Assembly: GCF_002284575.1 (NCBI RefSeq)
Contig: NZ_NPKJ01000041.1
Coordinates: 62,431-126,430, forward strand
Origin: Mesorhizobium temperatum
Lineage (GTDB): Bacteria; Pseudomonadota; Alphaproteobacteria; Rhizobiales; Rhizobiaceae
DNA length: 64,000 bases
Direction of reading: 5' to 3'
Shown here: positions 47,632 to 57,643 of the stretch, in pieces
How positions within the stretch are numbered: the stretch's first letter is position 1
How the letters are laid out: each line of letters opens with the position of its first letter
Translations under genes and position numbers: made by a program
Notes under the pieces: model-generated
What the model was told of the DNA's origin: nothing
The model's input: only the letters and a program-made list of their open reading frames with translations
Databases searched by the model: none

Positions 47632-49983
47632 ATGAAGGCAGCATCCAAGTTTCTGAGCGCCGCGTCCGCGGTGGCCCTGTCCGCCGCCCTGGTCGTACCA
47701 GGTGCGCTCGCAGTGCAGTTCGTTGCCACATCGGCGGCCGAGGCCGCTGTTGTTTCAAGAGTTGAAGTCAGCGGCAATCAGCGGGTCGACGCCGACACGA
47801 TCCGCAACTACGTCACGATCAAGCCCGGTAAGCCCTTTTCCAGCTCCGATATCGACGATGCGGTCAAGGCGCTGTTCGGCACTGGGTTGTTCTCGGACGT
47901 CCAGATCAACCAGGTCGGTTCGTCGCTGGTAATCAAGGTTTCCGAATATCAGGTCGTGAACCAGGTGCTGTTCCAGGGCAACAAGAAGCTTAAGGACAAC
48001 GCCCTTGCGGCCGCGGTCCAGTTGAAGCCGCGTGGAACGTTCTCGCAGCAGGCGCTCGATGCCGACGTCGAGGCGGTCAAGGCCGCCTACAGGCGTATCG
48101 GTCGCGATGACGCCGCCGTGACCACCCAGATCATGGATCTCGGCGACAACCGCGTGAACGTGGTCTTCAACATCAACGAAGGCGGCCGCACGCAGATTGC
48201 CGCGATCAATTTCGTCGGCAACAGCGCCTATTCGAGCCGTCGTCTGTCCGACGTCATCTCCACCAAGCGCTCGTCCATCCTTTCGTTCGTGCTGCGCGAC
48301 GATGTCTATGACGAAGACAAGCTGCGCGCCGACCAGGAGTTGCTGCGCCGTTTCTATTACAACCACGGCTATGCCGACTTCCAGGTGATTTCCGCGGTCG
48401 GCGAACTCGATGAGACCACCAACAAATATACGGTGACCATCACCGTACAGGAGGGCGATCGCTACACCTTCGGCGACGTCAGCGTCGAGAGCACGATTCC
48501 CGAGGTCGACGCTGCATCGCTGCAGTCGGTGGTCGAGACCCGCAAGGGCGAGGTCTATAACGCCGAGGATGTCGAAGACACCATCATTGCGCTGACCGAG
48601 AGGGTCGCCGGTTCCGGCTATCCCTTCGCCCAGGTGACGCCGCGCGGCGACCGCAATTTCGAGAACCGCACGATTTCAGTGGTCTATACGATCGACCAGG
48701 GCACCAAGGCCTATGTCGAGCGCATCGAGATTCGCGGCAACGACCGGACACGCGACTATGTCATTCGCCGCGAATTCGACGTGAGTGAGGGCGATGCCTT
48801 TAACCAGGTTCTCATTCAGCGCGCGAAGAAACGGCTGGAAGCGCTCGATTATTTTGAGAAAGTCGAGGTTTCCACCGTGCCCGGCTCTGAGCCGGACCAG
48901 GTGGTGCTGGTGGTCGACGTGGTCGAGAAATCGACCGGCGAGTTCTCCGTCGGCGCCGGCTATTCGAGCGGTGGCGACACCGAAGGCCCATCCGTCGAAG
49001 GATCGATCACCGAACGCAACTTCCTCGGACGCGGCCAGTTCATCAAGCTTTCGGCGGGCGGCGGCAAGAATTCGCGCGACTACAGCTTCTCCTTCACCGA
49101 GCCCTATTTCCTCGGGCGGCGCATTGCCGCCGGATTCGATATCTTCAACCGGACCAGGGAATACGACGACTATAAGAGCGAGACCCTAGGCGCGACAGTG
49201 CGCTTTGGCCTGCCGATCACCGACGACATCTCGACGCAACTGGCGTACAATATCTCGCAGGAGAAGTATAAGCTCGACGATGGCTGCGATCCACTGGCTG
49301 GCTGCGACATCTCTACGGCCGTCCTAAACGGGATTGAGGAAAGCCCATGGCTCAAGTCGTCGGTCAGTCTGGGCCTGGTCTACAACACCATCGACGACAT
49401 GAAGAATCCGCATGAAGGCATCTTCGCCAATGTCGCCACGGAATTCGCTGGTCTCGGCGGCGACGCCAAATTCGTCAAGGTGACAGCGCGTGGCAGCGTC
49501 TACCAGACATTGTCTGAGCAGCTTGATCTGGTTGGTTTGATTTCGGGCGGGGCCGGCCATATACAGGGCTACGGAAATGAGGACCTGCGCATCTTCGATC
49601 ACTTCCAGAGCAGCGACCGCATGATCCGTGGCTTCGCCTATGGCGGCATTGGCCCGATCGCTGACGACGCCGACGACCATCTCGGCGGAACCACCTATTT
49701 CAATGCGTCGGCGGAAGCCCAGTTTCCAATGCCGGTCATCCCTGAGAGCTTCGGCCTGCGCGGCGCGGTGTTCGCCGATGCGGCGACGCTCTATGGCAGC
49801 AAGATCGATCCTTCACTGGTCGATCAGTCGACGGTCGACATGCAGTGGCGCGCCTCTGTCGGCGTCGGCCTAATGTGGGCGTCGCCCTTTGGCCCGATCC
49901 GCATCGACTATGCGATCCCCGTCCTCAAGGAGGACACCGACGACGTGCAGGAATTCAACTTCGGCATATCTTCCCGCTTCTAA
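47632..49983 (+). CDS. bamA: Outer membrane protein assembly factor BamA
   Basis: Omp85-family central component of the BAM complex; 783 residues. A signal peptide spans about residues 1-40 (hydrophobic AAVALSAALVV, then AEAA). Five POTRA domains follow to about residue 420, beginning at VVSRVEVSGNQRVDADTIRNYV and ending near VVEKSTGEFSVGAG. The C-terminal barrel ends in Phe (FGISSRF), the outer-membrane insertion signal, and includes the conserved GFAYGGIGP and FGPIRIDYAIP. The ATG at 47632 was chosen because it begins the signal peptide. Confidence 0.96.
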   Translation: MKAASKFLSAASAVALSAALVVPGALAVQFVATSAAEAAVVSRVEVSGNQRVDADTIRNYVTIKPGKPFSSSDIDDAVKALFGTGLFSDVQINQVGSSLVIKVSEYQVVNQVLFQGNKKLKDNALAAAVQLKPRGTFSQQALDADVEAVKAAYRRIGRDDAAVTTQIMDLGDNRVNVVFNINEGGRTQIAAINFVGNSAYSSRRLSDVISTKRSSILSFVLRDDVYDEDKLRADQELLRRFYYNHGYADFQVISAVGELDETTNKYTVTITVQEGDRYTFGDVSVESTIPEVDAASLQSVVETRKGEVYNAEDVEDTIIALTERVAGSGYPFAQVTPRGDRNFENRTISVVYTIDQGTKAYVERIEIRGNDRTRDYVIRREFDVSEGDAFNQVLIQRAKKRLEALDYFEKVEVSTVPGSEPDQVVLVVDVVEKSTGEFSVGAGYSSGGDTEGPSVEGSITERNFLGRGQFIKLSAGGGKNSRDYSFSFTEPYFLGRRIAAGFDIFNRTREYDDYKSETLGATVRFGLPITDDISTQLAYNISQEKYKLDDGCDPLAGCDISTAVLNGIEESPWLKSSVSLGLVYNTIDDMKNPHEGIFANVATEFAGLGGDAKFVKVTARGSVYQTLSEQLDLVGLISGGAGHIQGYGNEDLRIFDHFQSSDRMIRGFAYGGIGPIADDADDHLGGTTYFNASAEAQFPMPVIPESFGLRGAVFADAATLYGSKIDPSLVDQSTVDMQWRASVGVGLMWASPFGPIRIDYAIPVLKEDTDDVQEFNFGISSRF

Positions 49984-50037
49984 TCGGCGGGCAACGATAC
50001 TTCCGGGCTGTAGGGGTCGGAAGAAAGTAATTCGACA

Positions 50038-50141
50038 CTACAGCGCCGCGCGTCCTCTTGGACGCGCAAAGGACGCTGTAGGACTTTGATTTTGCGCATG
50101 ATCCTTTCCGAAAATCGATTCCGATTTTCGGGGTCATGCGC
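50038..50141 (+). repeat. Double-hairpin intergenic repeat, copy B
   Basis: Hairpin 1: outer stem CTACAGCG (50038-50045) with CGCTGTAG (50074-50081), inner GCGCGTCC (50048-50055) with GGACGCGC (50060-50067), loop TCTT. Hairpin 2: outer GCGCATGA (50094-50101) with TCATGCGC (50134-50141), inner CCGAAAATCG (50108-50117) with CGATTTTCGG (50122-50131), loop ATTC. All four stems are perfect. The outer stems differ from those of copies A and C yet still pair. It fills most of the bamA-lpxD gap and ends 21 bases before lpxD. Confidence 0.88.
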
Positions 50142-50162
50142 TAGCTGGATATAGCTTCTGGA

Positions 50163-51221
50163 ATGACCGATCCGGTGTTCTTCGCGCCATCACGCCGGTA
50201 TACGGCTGGCGAAGTCGCGAATCTGACCGGCTCGGTGCTTGTCGATTCCGGCCTCTCGGAAATATCGATCGAAGCCTTGGCGCCGGCAAGCGAAGGCGGC
50301 GAGCACGCTCTTGTCTTCGTCGATGGCAGGCGCAACTTCGCGCTGATGCAATCGCTGCGGGCAGCGGCGGTTCTCTGTCCCGCCGAATTTGCCGGCAAAG
50401 CGCCGGCGGGCATCGCGGTTCTGGTCCATCCGCGCCCGCAACAGGCTTTCGCGATGGTCGGACGCCTTCTTTTCCCGGCGGCCGCGACACCGGCGCCGAT
50501 GACCGGCGAAACCGGTATCTCGCCGCATGCCCATATCGATCCATCGGCGCATGTCGAGGCCGGCGCGATCGTCGAGGCCGGCGCGATCATCGGCCCCCGC
50601 GCTTCCATCGGCAGCGGAACCGTCATCGCTCCTCATGCCGTTATCGGTCCCTCCTGCCAGTTCGGCCGCGACGGCTATGTCGGTCCAGGCGCCAGCATCC
50701 AGTACGCGCTGATCGGCAACCGCGTCATCATCCATGGCGGCGCCCGCATCGGCCAGGACGGTTTTGGCTTCGTGGCCGGCGCCAAGGGCCCGGAGCGCGT
50801 GCCGCAAATCGGCCGGGTCGTTATCCAGGACGACGTCGAGATTGGCTCGAACACAACGGTCGATCGTGGCGCCATGTCAGACACGATCATCGGTCAAGGC
50901 ACGAAGATCGACAATCTGGTGCAGATCGCTCACAACGTCCGCATCGGCCGCAATTGCATAATCGCCGGCCTTTCGGGTATTTCCGGTTCCGTAACGGTGG
51001 GCGACAACGTCACCATGGGTGGCGGTGTCGGTCTTGCGGATCACCTGACCGTTGGGACTGGGGCCAAGCTTGCTGCAAGAAGCGGGTTCATGAGCAACGT
51101 CCCCGCGGGCGAGATTTGGGGAGGGTACCCGGCGCAGCCGATGGCGGAGGCGATGCGGGAGATCGCGGCTCTGCGAAGACTGGCCAAGGCGCGGAAATCG
51201 GGCGACGGGGGGAAGAGCTGA
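50163..51221 (+). CDS. lpxD: UDP-3-O-(3-hydroxymyristoyl)glucosamine N-acyltransferase
   Basis: Third enzyme of lipid A synthesis; 352 residues. The N-terminal uridine-binding domain (about 1-100) is followed by left-handed beta-helix hexapeptide repeats (about 105-310: [20 protein letters not shown] and onwards) and a C-terminal helix with [19 protein letters not shown]. The catalytic histidine is probably that in IAHNVRIG. The ribosome site before ATG 50163 is weak (TGGA) and lies just behind the double-hairpin repeat, so expression may depend on that structure. fabZ starts one base after the stop. Confidence 0.94.
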   Translation: MTDPVFFAPSRRYTAGEVANLTGSVLVDSGLSEISIEALAPASEGGEHALVFVDGRRNFALMQSLRAAAVLCPAEFAGKAPAGIAVLVHPRPQQAFAMVGRLLFPAAATPAPMTGETGISPHAHIDPSAHVEAGAIVEAGAIIGPRASIGSGTVIAPHAVIGPSCQFGRDGYVGPGASIQYALIGNRVIIHGGARIGQDGFGFVAGAKGPERVPQIGRVVIQDDVEIGSNTTVDRGAMSDTIIGQGTKIDNLVQIAHNVRIGRNCIIAGLSGISGSVTVGDNVTMGGGVGLADHLTVGTGAKLAARSGFMSNVPAGEIWGGYPAQPMAEAMREIAALRRLAKARKSGDGGKS

Positions 51222-51222
51222 G

Positions 51223-51681
51223 ATGGTGGCGGCGACGACGCTCGAGGCGATCGACATATTGGGGCTGATGAAGCTCCTCCCGCATCGTTATCCGTTCCTG
51301 ATGATCGACCGCATCATCGACATCGATGGCGACGAGTCGGCTATCGGCATCAAGAACGTGACCATAAACGAGCCGCATTTCCAGGGTCATTTCCCGGATC
51401 AGCCGGTCATGCCCGGCGTGCTGATCGTCGAGGCGATGGCGCAGACGGCCGGCGCCATCTGCATCCGCAGCCTAGGCACCGAAAAACCGTCGCTGGTCTA
51501 TTTCCTGACCATCGACAATGCCAAATTCCGTAAACCGGTCGTTCCCGGCGACCAGTTGAAGATCCATGTGAAGAAAATCAAGAAACGCGGCAACCTTCTC
51601 AAATTCGCCTGCGAGGCTCTGGTCGACGGCGTCAAGGCCGCGGAAGCCGAGATCTCGGCGATGATGGTCGCGAGCGACTGA
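51223..51681 (+). CDS. fabZ: 3-hydroxyacyl-[acyl-carrier-protein] dehydratase FabZ
   Basis: Hot-dog fold dehydratase of fatty acid elongation; 152 residues. The catalytic His56 lies in HFQGHFP and Glu70 in [27 protein letters not shown] opens the fold. It sits between lpxD and lpxA as in most proteobacteria, balancing hydroxyacyl-ACP use between membrane fatty acids and lipid A. The start at 51223 overlaps the lpxD stop region. Confidence 0.96.
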   Translation: MVAATTLEAIDILGLMKLLPHRYPFLMIDRIIDIDGDESAIGIKNVTINEPHFQGHFPDQPVMPGVLIVEAMAQTAGAICIRSLGTEKPSLVYFLTIDNAKFRKPVVPGDQLKIHVKKIKKRGNLLKFACEALVDGVKAAEAEISAMMVASD

Positions 51682-51688
51682 CGATCGA

Positions 51689-52528
51689 ATGCTTATGAAA
51701 ATCCAGACAGTCATCCATCCATCGTCGGTCATCGAGGCAGGCGCAAAAATCGGCGAAGGTGTCCGCATCGGGCCATTCTGCCACATCAGCGCCGACGCGG
51801 TGCTCGGCGACCGCGTCGAACTGGTCAGCCACATCTCGGTGATGGGCGCGACCACCATCGGTGCGTCGACCAAGGTGTATCCGATGGCGACACTGGGCGC
51901 GCCGCCGCAGAATACCAAGCACAAGGGCGGCCGCACCACGCTGGTCGTCGGTGAGAACTGCACGATCCGCGAAGGCGTGACCATGCACCTCGGCACCGAT
52001 TCCAGCCGCGGCGAGACGACGATCGGTGACAACGGCAACTTCCTTGCCTACGCCCACATCGCCCATGATTGCATTGTCGGCAAGAACGCCACCTTCGCCA
52101 ATCAGGCGACGTTGGGCGGCCATTGCGAGATCGGCGACAACGTCTATATCGGTGGTCTCAGCGCCGTTCATCAGTTTGTCCGCGTCGGCGACAACGCCTT
52201 TCTCGGCGGTTGCTCGGCATTCGTCGGCGATGTCATTCCCTACGCCATCGCCGTCGGCAATCGCGCCAGCCTTCGCGGCCTCAACATCATCGGCCTGAAG
52301 CGCGCCGGCCTGCCGCGCTCCGAGATCCACACGCTGCGCAAGGCCTACAGGACGATCTTCGATCGCTCCCGAACCGTCGGCGAAAACGTCGAGTTCGCCA
52401 AGGCGGAATTCGCCTCGTCACCGACCGCCATGAAAATCATCGATTTCATCGTCAGTCGCGGCAAGCGGCACTATGCCGTCCCGTCGCTCAAGGCTGGCGA
52501 CGGCGACGATGCAGATGACGAAGATTGA
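51689..52528 (+). CDS. lpxA: UDP-N-acetylglucosamine O-acyltransferase LpxA
   Basis: First enzyme of lipid A synthesis; 279 residues. The beta-helix repeats run from IHPSSVIEAGAKIGEGVRIG onwards, with the catalytic His in AHIAHDCIVG and family-specific NTKHKGG and SAVHQFVRVG. The C-terminal helical part contains GLKRAGLPRSEIHTLRKAYR. An acidic tail (GDGDDADDED) ends the protein. Its last bases overlap the lpxI start. Confidence 0.96.
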   Translation: MLMKIQTVIHPSSVIEAGAKIGEGVRIGPFCHISADAVLGDRVELVSHISVMGATTIGASTKVYPMATLGAPPQNTKHKGGRTTLVVGENCTIREGVTMHLGTDSSRGETTIGDNGNFLAYAHIAHDCIVGKNATFANQATLGGHCEIGDNVYIGGLSAVHQFVRVGDNAFLGGCSAFVGDVIPYAIAVGNRASLRGLNIIGLKRAGLPRSEIHTLRKAYRTIFDRSRTVGENVEFAKAEFASSPTAMKIIDFIVSRGKRHYAVPSLKAGDGDDADDED

Positions 52529-53417
52529 GGCCACCCGGACGGGCCTTGATCTAGCGCCAGACGCCAAGGTCGGCATCATTGCCGGCGGCGGCAGTTTGCC
52601 GGTCGAAGTCGCCAGGGCGCTTGCTGGGCAAGGCAAGTCTCCCTTCGTGGTAATAGTGGCGGGCGAGGTCGACCGCATAGCCGACTTCGACGCCTACGAG
52701 CAGGCGACGTTGAGGCTGGAGGATGTCGGCTCACTGCTGCCGACGCTCAAGAACCATCATGTTACCCATCTGGTGACAGCGGGCCATATCACACGCCGCC
52801 CCAGGCTGCGCGCCATGCGCCTCAATCTCGGCCTGCTCGCCTGGGTGCCCAGCCTTCTTGTCGGTGTAACCCAAGGCGACGACACCGTGTTGAAACTGTT
52901 CGTGCGAAGGGTCGAGCGCAGCGGGATCAAGGTTGTCGGCGCCCATGAGATCGTGCCGGAACTGGTCGCGGCCGAAGGGACGCTGACCAGGGCTGTGCCG
53001 CGGAAATCCGACTGGCGCGACATCGAAGCGGCGCATTCGGCGGCAAAGGCCATCGGCGCGCTGGATATCGGCCAGGCGGCTGTTGCGATCGGCGGCCGCG
53101 CCATCGCGCTGGAAGGCGTCGAGGGCACTGACGGATTGCTCGATCGAACAAAGCAGTTGCGCGGCCATGGCAGGCTGGCCGGCAGAACGCGCGGCGTCCT
53201 GGTCAAATGCGCCAAGCCCGGCCAGGAGTTGCGCGCCGACCTGCCCTCCATCGGCCCGCAGACGGTCGAGGCGGCGCATGCCGCCGGACTTGCCGGCATT
53301 GCCGTCGAGGCCGGTCGCTCGCTGGTTCTGGAAGGCCCTACGGTCGTCGCTCGTGCCAATGCGCTCGGCCTGTTCGTGATCGGCCTGCCTGCTGCGGAGC
53401 CGGCGCATGGCGACTGA
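52509..53417 (+). CDS. lpxI: UDP-2,3-diacylglucosamine diphosphatase LpxI
   Basis: Hydrolyses UDP-2,3-diacylglucosamine to lipid X, replacing LpxH in alphaproteobacteria; 302 residues (DUF1009). Hallmarks are VGIIAGGGSLPVEVA at the N-terminus, GHITRRPRL, GDDTVLKLFVRRVE, and in the catalytic C-terminal domain VEGTDGLLDRTKQL and LVKCAKPGQELRADLPSIG. Two close ATGs (52509 and 52515) lie within the lpxA end; the first was used. The stop overlaps lpxB by 11 bases. Confidence 0.93.
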   Translation: MQMTKIEATRTGLDLAPDAKVGIIAGGGSLPVEVARALAGQGKSPFVVIVAGEVDRIADFDAYEQATLRLEDVGSLLPTLKNHHVTHLVTAGHITRRPRLRAMRLNLGLLAWVPSLLVGVTQGDDTVLKLFVRRVERSGIKVVGAHEIVPELVAAEGTLTRAVPRKSDWRDIEAAHSAAKAIGALDIGQAAVAIGGRAIALEGVEGTDGLLDRTKQLRGHGRLAGRTRGVLVKCAKPGQELRADLPSIGPQTVEAAHAAGLAGIAVEAGRSLVLEGPTVVARANALGLFVIGLPAAEPAHGD

Positions 53418-54576
53418 GAAACCGCTGAAGATCGCCATCGTCGCCGGCGAAGAATCCGGCGACCTGCTTGGCGCCGACATCGTAGCGGCGCTGAAGCGCA
53501 CGACCGGCCGCGAGGTTCGGCTCGTCGGCATCGGCGGCCGGCATTTGCAGGCGCTCGGCCTCTCTCCGCTCTTCGACAGCGGCGAGATCGCGCTGATGGG
53601 TCTGAGCGCCATCCTGCGCGACCTGCCGCGCCTGATGCGGCGGATCAGCCAGACGGCCAATGCGGTCGCCGGTGAAAAGCCCGACTGTCTCATCACCATC
53701 GACAGCCCGGATTTTTCGCTGCGCGTGGCTAAGAAGGTGCGTGCCGCCGATCCGGCAATCCCGATCGTCCACTATGTCTGCCCGAGCGTCTGGGCCTGGC
53801 GGCCGGGCAGGGCGGTGGCGATGAAACCGTATGTCGATCATATCCTCTGCATCTTGCCCTTCGAGGTGAAGGAACTCGCCCGCCTCGGTGGTCCGCCCGG
53901 CACCTATGTCGGCCATCGCCTTACGCACGATCCGGGCGTGATCGGCGCTGCCAAGGCGCAAAGCCTGCCGCGCGACCTGTCCGACGATCGTGTGAAGACA
54001 CTGCTTGTGCTGCCCGGCTCGCGTCGCGGCGAGGTGCGACGGCTAGTCGGCCCGTTCGGCAAGACAATCTCGATCCTGCGCGCACGCGGACACCGCTTGC
54101 GCCTGCTGTTGCCGACGGTGCCGCATGTCGCCGACCTGGTCAGGGCTTCGGTGGCAAGCTGGGACGAGAAGCCGGAAATCATCCTTGATCCCGAACGCAA
54201 ATGGCAGGCCTTCGGCAAAGCCGATGCAGCGCTGGTCGCATCGGGAACGGTATCGCTGGAACTGGCGCTGTCGGGGGTGCCGATGATCTCCTGCTACCGG
54301 CTCGATCCGGTCATGCGGATGGCCCAGCGCCTGATCACCGTATGGAGCGCCGCCTTGCCCAATCTCATCGCCGATCGCCCGATCGTGCCGGAAAGCTACA
54401 ACGAATATGTGCGGCCGCACTATCTGGCGCGGCAGCTGGAGGCGCTTTTTTCCGATACCCCCTATCGCGCATGGCAGAAGGACGGTTTTGCCGAGGTGGC
54501 CAGACGCATGGCTGTCGACAGACCTTCCGGCGATATCGCTGCGGGGGTCGTGATGAAGTGTATCAAGCGGTGGTGA
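53407..54576 (+). CDS. lpxB: Lipid-A-disaccharide synthase
   Basis: Joins lipid X and UDP-diacylglucosamine into the lipid A disaccharide; 389 residues, glycosyltransferase family 19. It begins with IAIVAGEESGDLLGADIVAAL. DSPDFSLRVAKKVR, YVCPSVWAWRPGRA, YVGHRLTHDP, LLPGSRRGEVRRL and ASGTVSLELALSGVPMISCYR follow in order. It is the last gene of the rightward cluster. Its stop codon is inside the stem shared with the convergent gltA. Confidence 0.95.
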   Translation: MATEKPLKIAIVAGEESGDLLGADIVAALKRTTGREVRLVGIGGRHLQALGLSPLFDSGEIALMGLSAILRDLPRLMRRISQTANAVAGEKPDCLITIDSPDFSLRVAKKVRAADPAIPIVHYVCPSVWAWRPGRAVAMKPYVDHILCILPFEVKELARLGGPPGTYVGHRLTHDPGVIGAAKAQSLPRDLSDDRVKTLLVLPGSRRGEVRRLVGPFGKTISILRARGHRLRLLLPTVPHVADLVRASVASWDEKPEIILDPERKWQAFGKADAALVASGTVSLELALSGVPMISCYRLDPVMRMAQRLITVWSAALPNLIADRPIVPESYNEYVRPHYLARQLEALFSDTPYRAWQKDGFAEVARRMAVDRPSGDIAAGVVMKCIKRW

Positions 54577-54611
54577 ATAGTGAATAGTTCTTTCACCATT
54601 CACCATTCACC
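54572..54611. terminator. Bidirectional terminator-like stem between lpxB and gltA
   Basis: The stretch built from repeated TGAATA/TTCACC units (54572-54587 against 54595-54611) folds into a 15- to 16-bp stem. Two A-C mismatches in the lpxB transcript become G-U pairs in the gltA transcript. The stop codons of both genes (54574-54576 and 54607-54609) lie inside it. No long T-run. Confidence 0.6.
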
Positions 54612-55935
54612 GCTTCGCAATCGGCACGTAGTCGCGTTCCGGCGCACCTGTATAGAGCTGGCGCGGGCGACCGATCTTCTGGTGCGGATCCTCGATCATC
54701 TCTTTCCACTGTGCGATCCAGCCGACGGTACGGGCGACCGCGAACAGCACGGTGAACATGGTGGTGGGGAAGCCCAGCGCCTTCAGCGTGATGCCGGAAT
54801 AGAAATCGACGTTCGGATAAAGCTTCTTCTCGATGAAATAGGAGTCGGTCAGCGCGATCTTTTCCAGTTCCATGGCGATGTCGAGCAGCGGATCGTCCTT
54901 GATGCCGAGTTCGCCCAAAACCTCATGTGCGGTCTTCTGCATGATCTTGGCGCGCGGGTCGTAGTTCTTGTAGACGCGGTGGCCAAAGCCCATCAACCGG
55001 AACGGATCGTTCTTGTCCTTGGCGCGGGCGATGAATTCCGGGATGTGGTCGACATGGCCGATCTCGCCCAGCATGTTCAAGGCCGCCTCGTTTGCGCCGC
55101 CATGGGCCGGTCCCCACAGGCAGGCGATGCCGGCGGCGATGCAGGCAAACGGGTTGGCGCCTGACGAGCCGGCGAGGCGGACGGTCGAGGTCGAGGCGTT
55201 CTGCTCGTGATCGGCGTGCAGGATGAAGATGCGCTCCATCGCACGCGCCAGCACCGGGTTGATCTTGTATTCCTCGCACGGCACGGCAAAGCACATATGC
55301 AGGAAGTTGGCAGCGAAATTCAGCTCGTTCTTCGGGTAAATGAAGGGCTGACCGATGTGATATTTGTAGGCCATCGCCGCGATCGTCGGCATTTTGGCGA
55401 TCAGCCGCATCGATGCGACCATGCGCTGATACGGGTCCGAGATGTCGGTGGAATCGTGATAGAAGGCCGACAGCGCGCCGACCACGCCGCACATCACCGC
55501 CATCGGATGTGCGTCGCGGCGAAAGCCGGTGAAGAAGCGTGACATCTGCTCGTGCACCATGGTGTGGCGCGTCACCCGGTAGTCGAAATCGTCCTTCTGC
55601 GCCTTGGTCGGCAATTCGCCATAGAGCAAGAGATAGCAGACTTCGAGGAAGTCGCCGTGCTCGGCCAACTGGTCGATCGGATAGCCGCGATGCAAAAGGA
55701 TGCCGGCATCGCCATCGATAAAGGTGATTTCCGACTCGCAGCTTGCCGTCGACGTGAAGCCGGGATCGTAGGTGAACGCCCCGGTGGTGCTGTAAAGCGA
55801 GCCGATATCGATGACATCAGGTCCGACCGAGCCGCTTCGCACCTTGAGCTCGTGAGTTTTGCCGCCGAATTCAAGTTTAGCAGTCGACGCGTGGGTTTTG
55901 CCGCCAAATTCCATCTTTGTCGCAGCTTCGGACAT
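54607..55935 (-). CDS. gltA: Citrate synthase
   Basis: Type II citrate synthase that feeds acetyl-CoA into the TCA cycle; 442 residues. [46 protein letters not shown] (catalytic His) and [15 protein letters not shown] are diagnostic. The N-terminus has a 13-residue tandem duplication ([13 protein letters not shown], then [11 protein letters not shown]) not expected in the family. It is transcribed leftward alone, with 181 bases to gltX for its promoter. Confidence 0.96.
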   Translation of the reverse strand: MSEAATKMEFGGKTHASTAKLEFGGKTHELKVRSGSVGPDVIDIGSLYSTTGAFTYDPGFTSTASCESEITFIDGDAGILLHRGYPIDQLAEHGDFLEVCYLLLYGELPTKAQKDDFDYRVTRHTMVHEQMSRFFTGFRRDAHPMAVMCGVVGALSAFYHDSTDISDPYQRMVASMRLIAKMPTIAAMAYKYHIGQPFIYPKNELNFAANFLHMCFAVPCEEYKINPVLARAMERIFILHADHEQNASTSTVRLAGSSGANPFACIAAGIACLWGPAHGGANEAALNMLGEIGHVDHIPEFIARAKDKNDPFRLMGFGHRVYKNYDPRAKIMQKTAHEVLGELGIKDDPLLDIAMELEKIALTDSYFIEKKLYPNVDFYSGITLKALGFPTTMFTVLFAVARTVGWIAQWKEMIEDPHQKIGRPRQLYTGAPERDYVPIAKR

Positions 55936-56116
55936 TGCAAACTCCTTTTGGTTTTCTCATGCCGGCAAAGGCGAAATATCTGCAACGCAACACGTCGAAA
56001 GCATCGGAGTTCGCGCGTTTGCGCCCGCAATTGGATTTGCGTGCCAAATTGGGCCAGGACCTAATGTTGCACTGCGAAACCCACCTTTCAATGCCAATCT
56101 TCTTGGGCCAGTTTTG

Positions 56117-57541
56117 CTAATCGATTTGATCCGCGACGCGCGCCAGGCTTTCCTCACGGCCAAGCACGGCAAGCACGTCGAACACGCCGGGCGAGGTGCT
56201 TTTGCCGGTGAGCGCGGCGCGCAAAGGTTGGGCCACAGCGCCGAGCTTATGGCCGCGGGCCACCGCATATTCCCGGATCGCAGCCTCCGCCGCTTCGGCC
56301 GTCCAATCCCCTGTAATCGCCTCCAGCGCCGCGTGGGCGCCCCGCAGGATCTCGCGCGCTTCACCGCCGAGCAATGCAGTCGCCTTCTCGTCGATCGGCA
56401 GCGGCCGCTCGGCAAACAGGAAGGCCGCACCGTCGGCCAGTTCGACCAGCGTCTTGGCGCGCTCCTTTAAGCCTGGCAGTGCGGCGAGCAACTGTGCCTT
56501 GCGCGTGTCGTCGAGGCGCGCTGCGATTGCCGGGCCACCTTCGAGATAGGGCAAGGTGTTGATGAAGATATCGAGCAATTCGGCGTCGTTCATGCGGCGC
56601 ATATGCACGCCGTTCAGCGCCTCGAGCTTGGCGAAGTCGAAGCGGGCGGCCCCCTTGTTGACGTCGCCGATGTCGAACCAGGCAATCATGTCGGCGATCG
56701 ACATGACCTCGTCGTCGCCGTGGCTCCAGCCGAGCCGCGCCAGGTAGTTGAGCAGTGCCTCGGGCAGGTACCCCATGGCACGATAGGCTTCGACGCCTAG
56801 GGCGCCGTGCCGCTTCGACAGCTTGGCACCGTCGGCGCCATGGATCAGCGGGATATGCGACATCGACGGCACGTCCCAGCCCATGGCTCGATAGATCACC
56901 ATCTGGCGGGCGGCATTGGTCAGATGATCGTCGCCGCGGATGATGTGGGTGATGCCCATGTCATGGTCGTCGACGACGACGGCATGCATATAGGTCGGAT
57001 TGCCGTCCGAGCGCAGGATGATGAAATCGTCGAGATCCTTGTTGGGGAAGCGGACTTCGCCCTGCACGAGATCATGCACCACCGTCTCGCCGTCGGCCGG
57101 CGCCTTGATGCGGATCGCGCCCTTGGCGCCGGCCGGCGCCTCCGACGGGTCGCGCTCGCGCCAGCGGCCGTCATAGCGGGGAGGCAAGCCCCTGGCCCGC
57201 GCGCTCTCACGCATCGCTTCCAGCTCAGCCGGCGTCGCATAGCAGTAATAGGCCTTGCCCATGCGCACCAGTTCCTCGGCGACCGCGCGGTGGCGCGGCG
57301 CGCGCTCGAACTGCGATACCGGCTCGCCGTCCCAGGTGAGGCCGAGCCAGGAGAGCCCGTCGAGGATGGCGGCGGTTGCCGCATCGGTCGAACGCTCACG
57401 ATCGGTGTCCTCGATGCGCAGCAGCATCGTGCCGCCGGTGTGTTTCGCATACAGCCAGTTGAACAGCGCCGTGCGCGCTCCGCCAATATGCAGGAAGCCG
57501 GTGGGCGAGGGGGCAAAACGGGTGACGACCTTGTCGGACAT
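56117..57541 (-). CDS. gltX: Glutamate-tRNA ligase
   Basis: Class I aminoacyl-tRNA synthetase; 474 residues. The HIGH motif appears in [20 protein letters not shown] and the KMSKS motif as [19 protein letters not shown] and the C-terminal anticodon domain follow. In bacteria without GlnRS a relaxed enzyme also charges tRNA(Gln), and the GatCA genes at 21756-24074 amidate that product, so this enzyme probably supplies the substrate for GatCAB. The ATG at 57541 was chosen by family length; a longer frame to 57613 exists. Divergent from comEC. Confidence 0.95.
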   Translation of the reverse strand: MSDKVVTRFAPSPTGFLHIGGARTALFNWLYAKHTGGTMLLRIEDTDRERSTDAATAAILDGLSWLGLTWDGEPVSQFERAPRHRAVAEELVRMGKAYYCYATPAELEAMRESARARGLPPRYDGRWRERDPSEAPAGAKGAIRIKAPADGETVVHDLVQGEVRFPNKDLDDFIILRSDGNPTYMHAVVVDDHDMGITHIIRGDDHLTNAARQMVIYRAMGWDVPSMSHIPLIHGADGAKLSKRHGALGVEAYRAMGYLPEALLNYLARLGWSHGDDEVMSIADMIAWFDIGDVNKGAARFDFAKLEALNGVHMRRMNDAELLDIFINTLPYLEGGPAIAARLDDTRKAQLLAALPGLKERAKTLVELADGAAFLFAERPLPIDEKATALLGGEAREILRGAHAALEAITGDWTAEAAEAAIREYAVARGHKLGAVAQPLRAALTGKSTSPGVFDVLAVLGREESLARVADQID

Positions 57542-57643
57542 GGAACTCTCAGGCAAGCGCAGGAAACGGATGTGATTGCGCGGACTTTCGCGCGTCGCGC
57601 GTTCATGTAGCATAGGAGGTCAAGGGCGCAAGGGGCAGACCCG

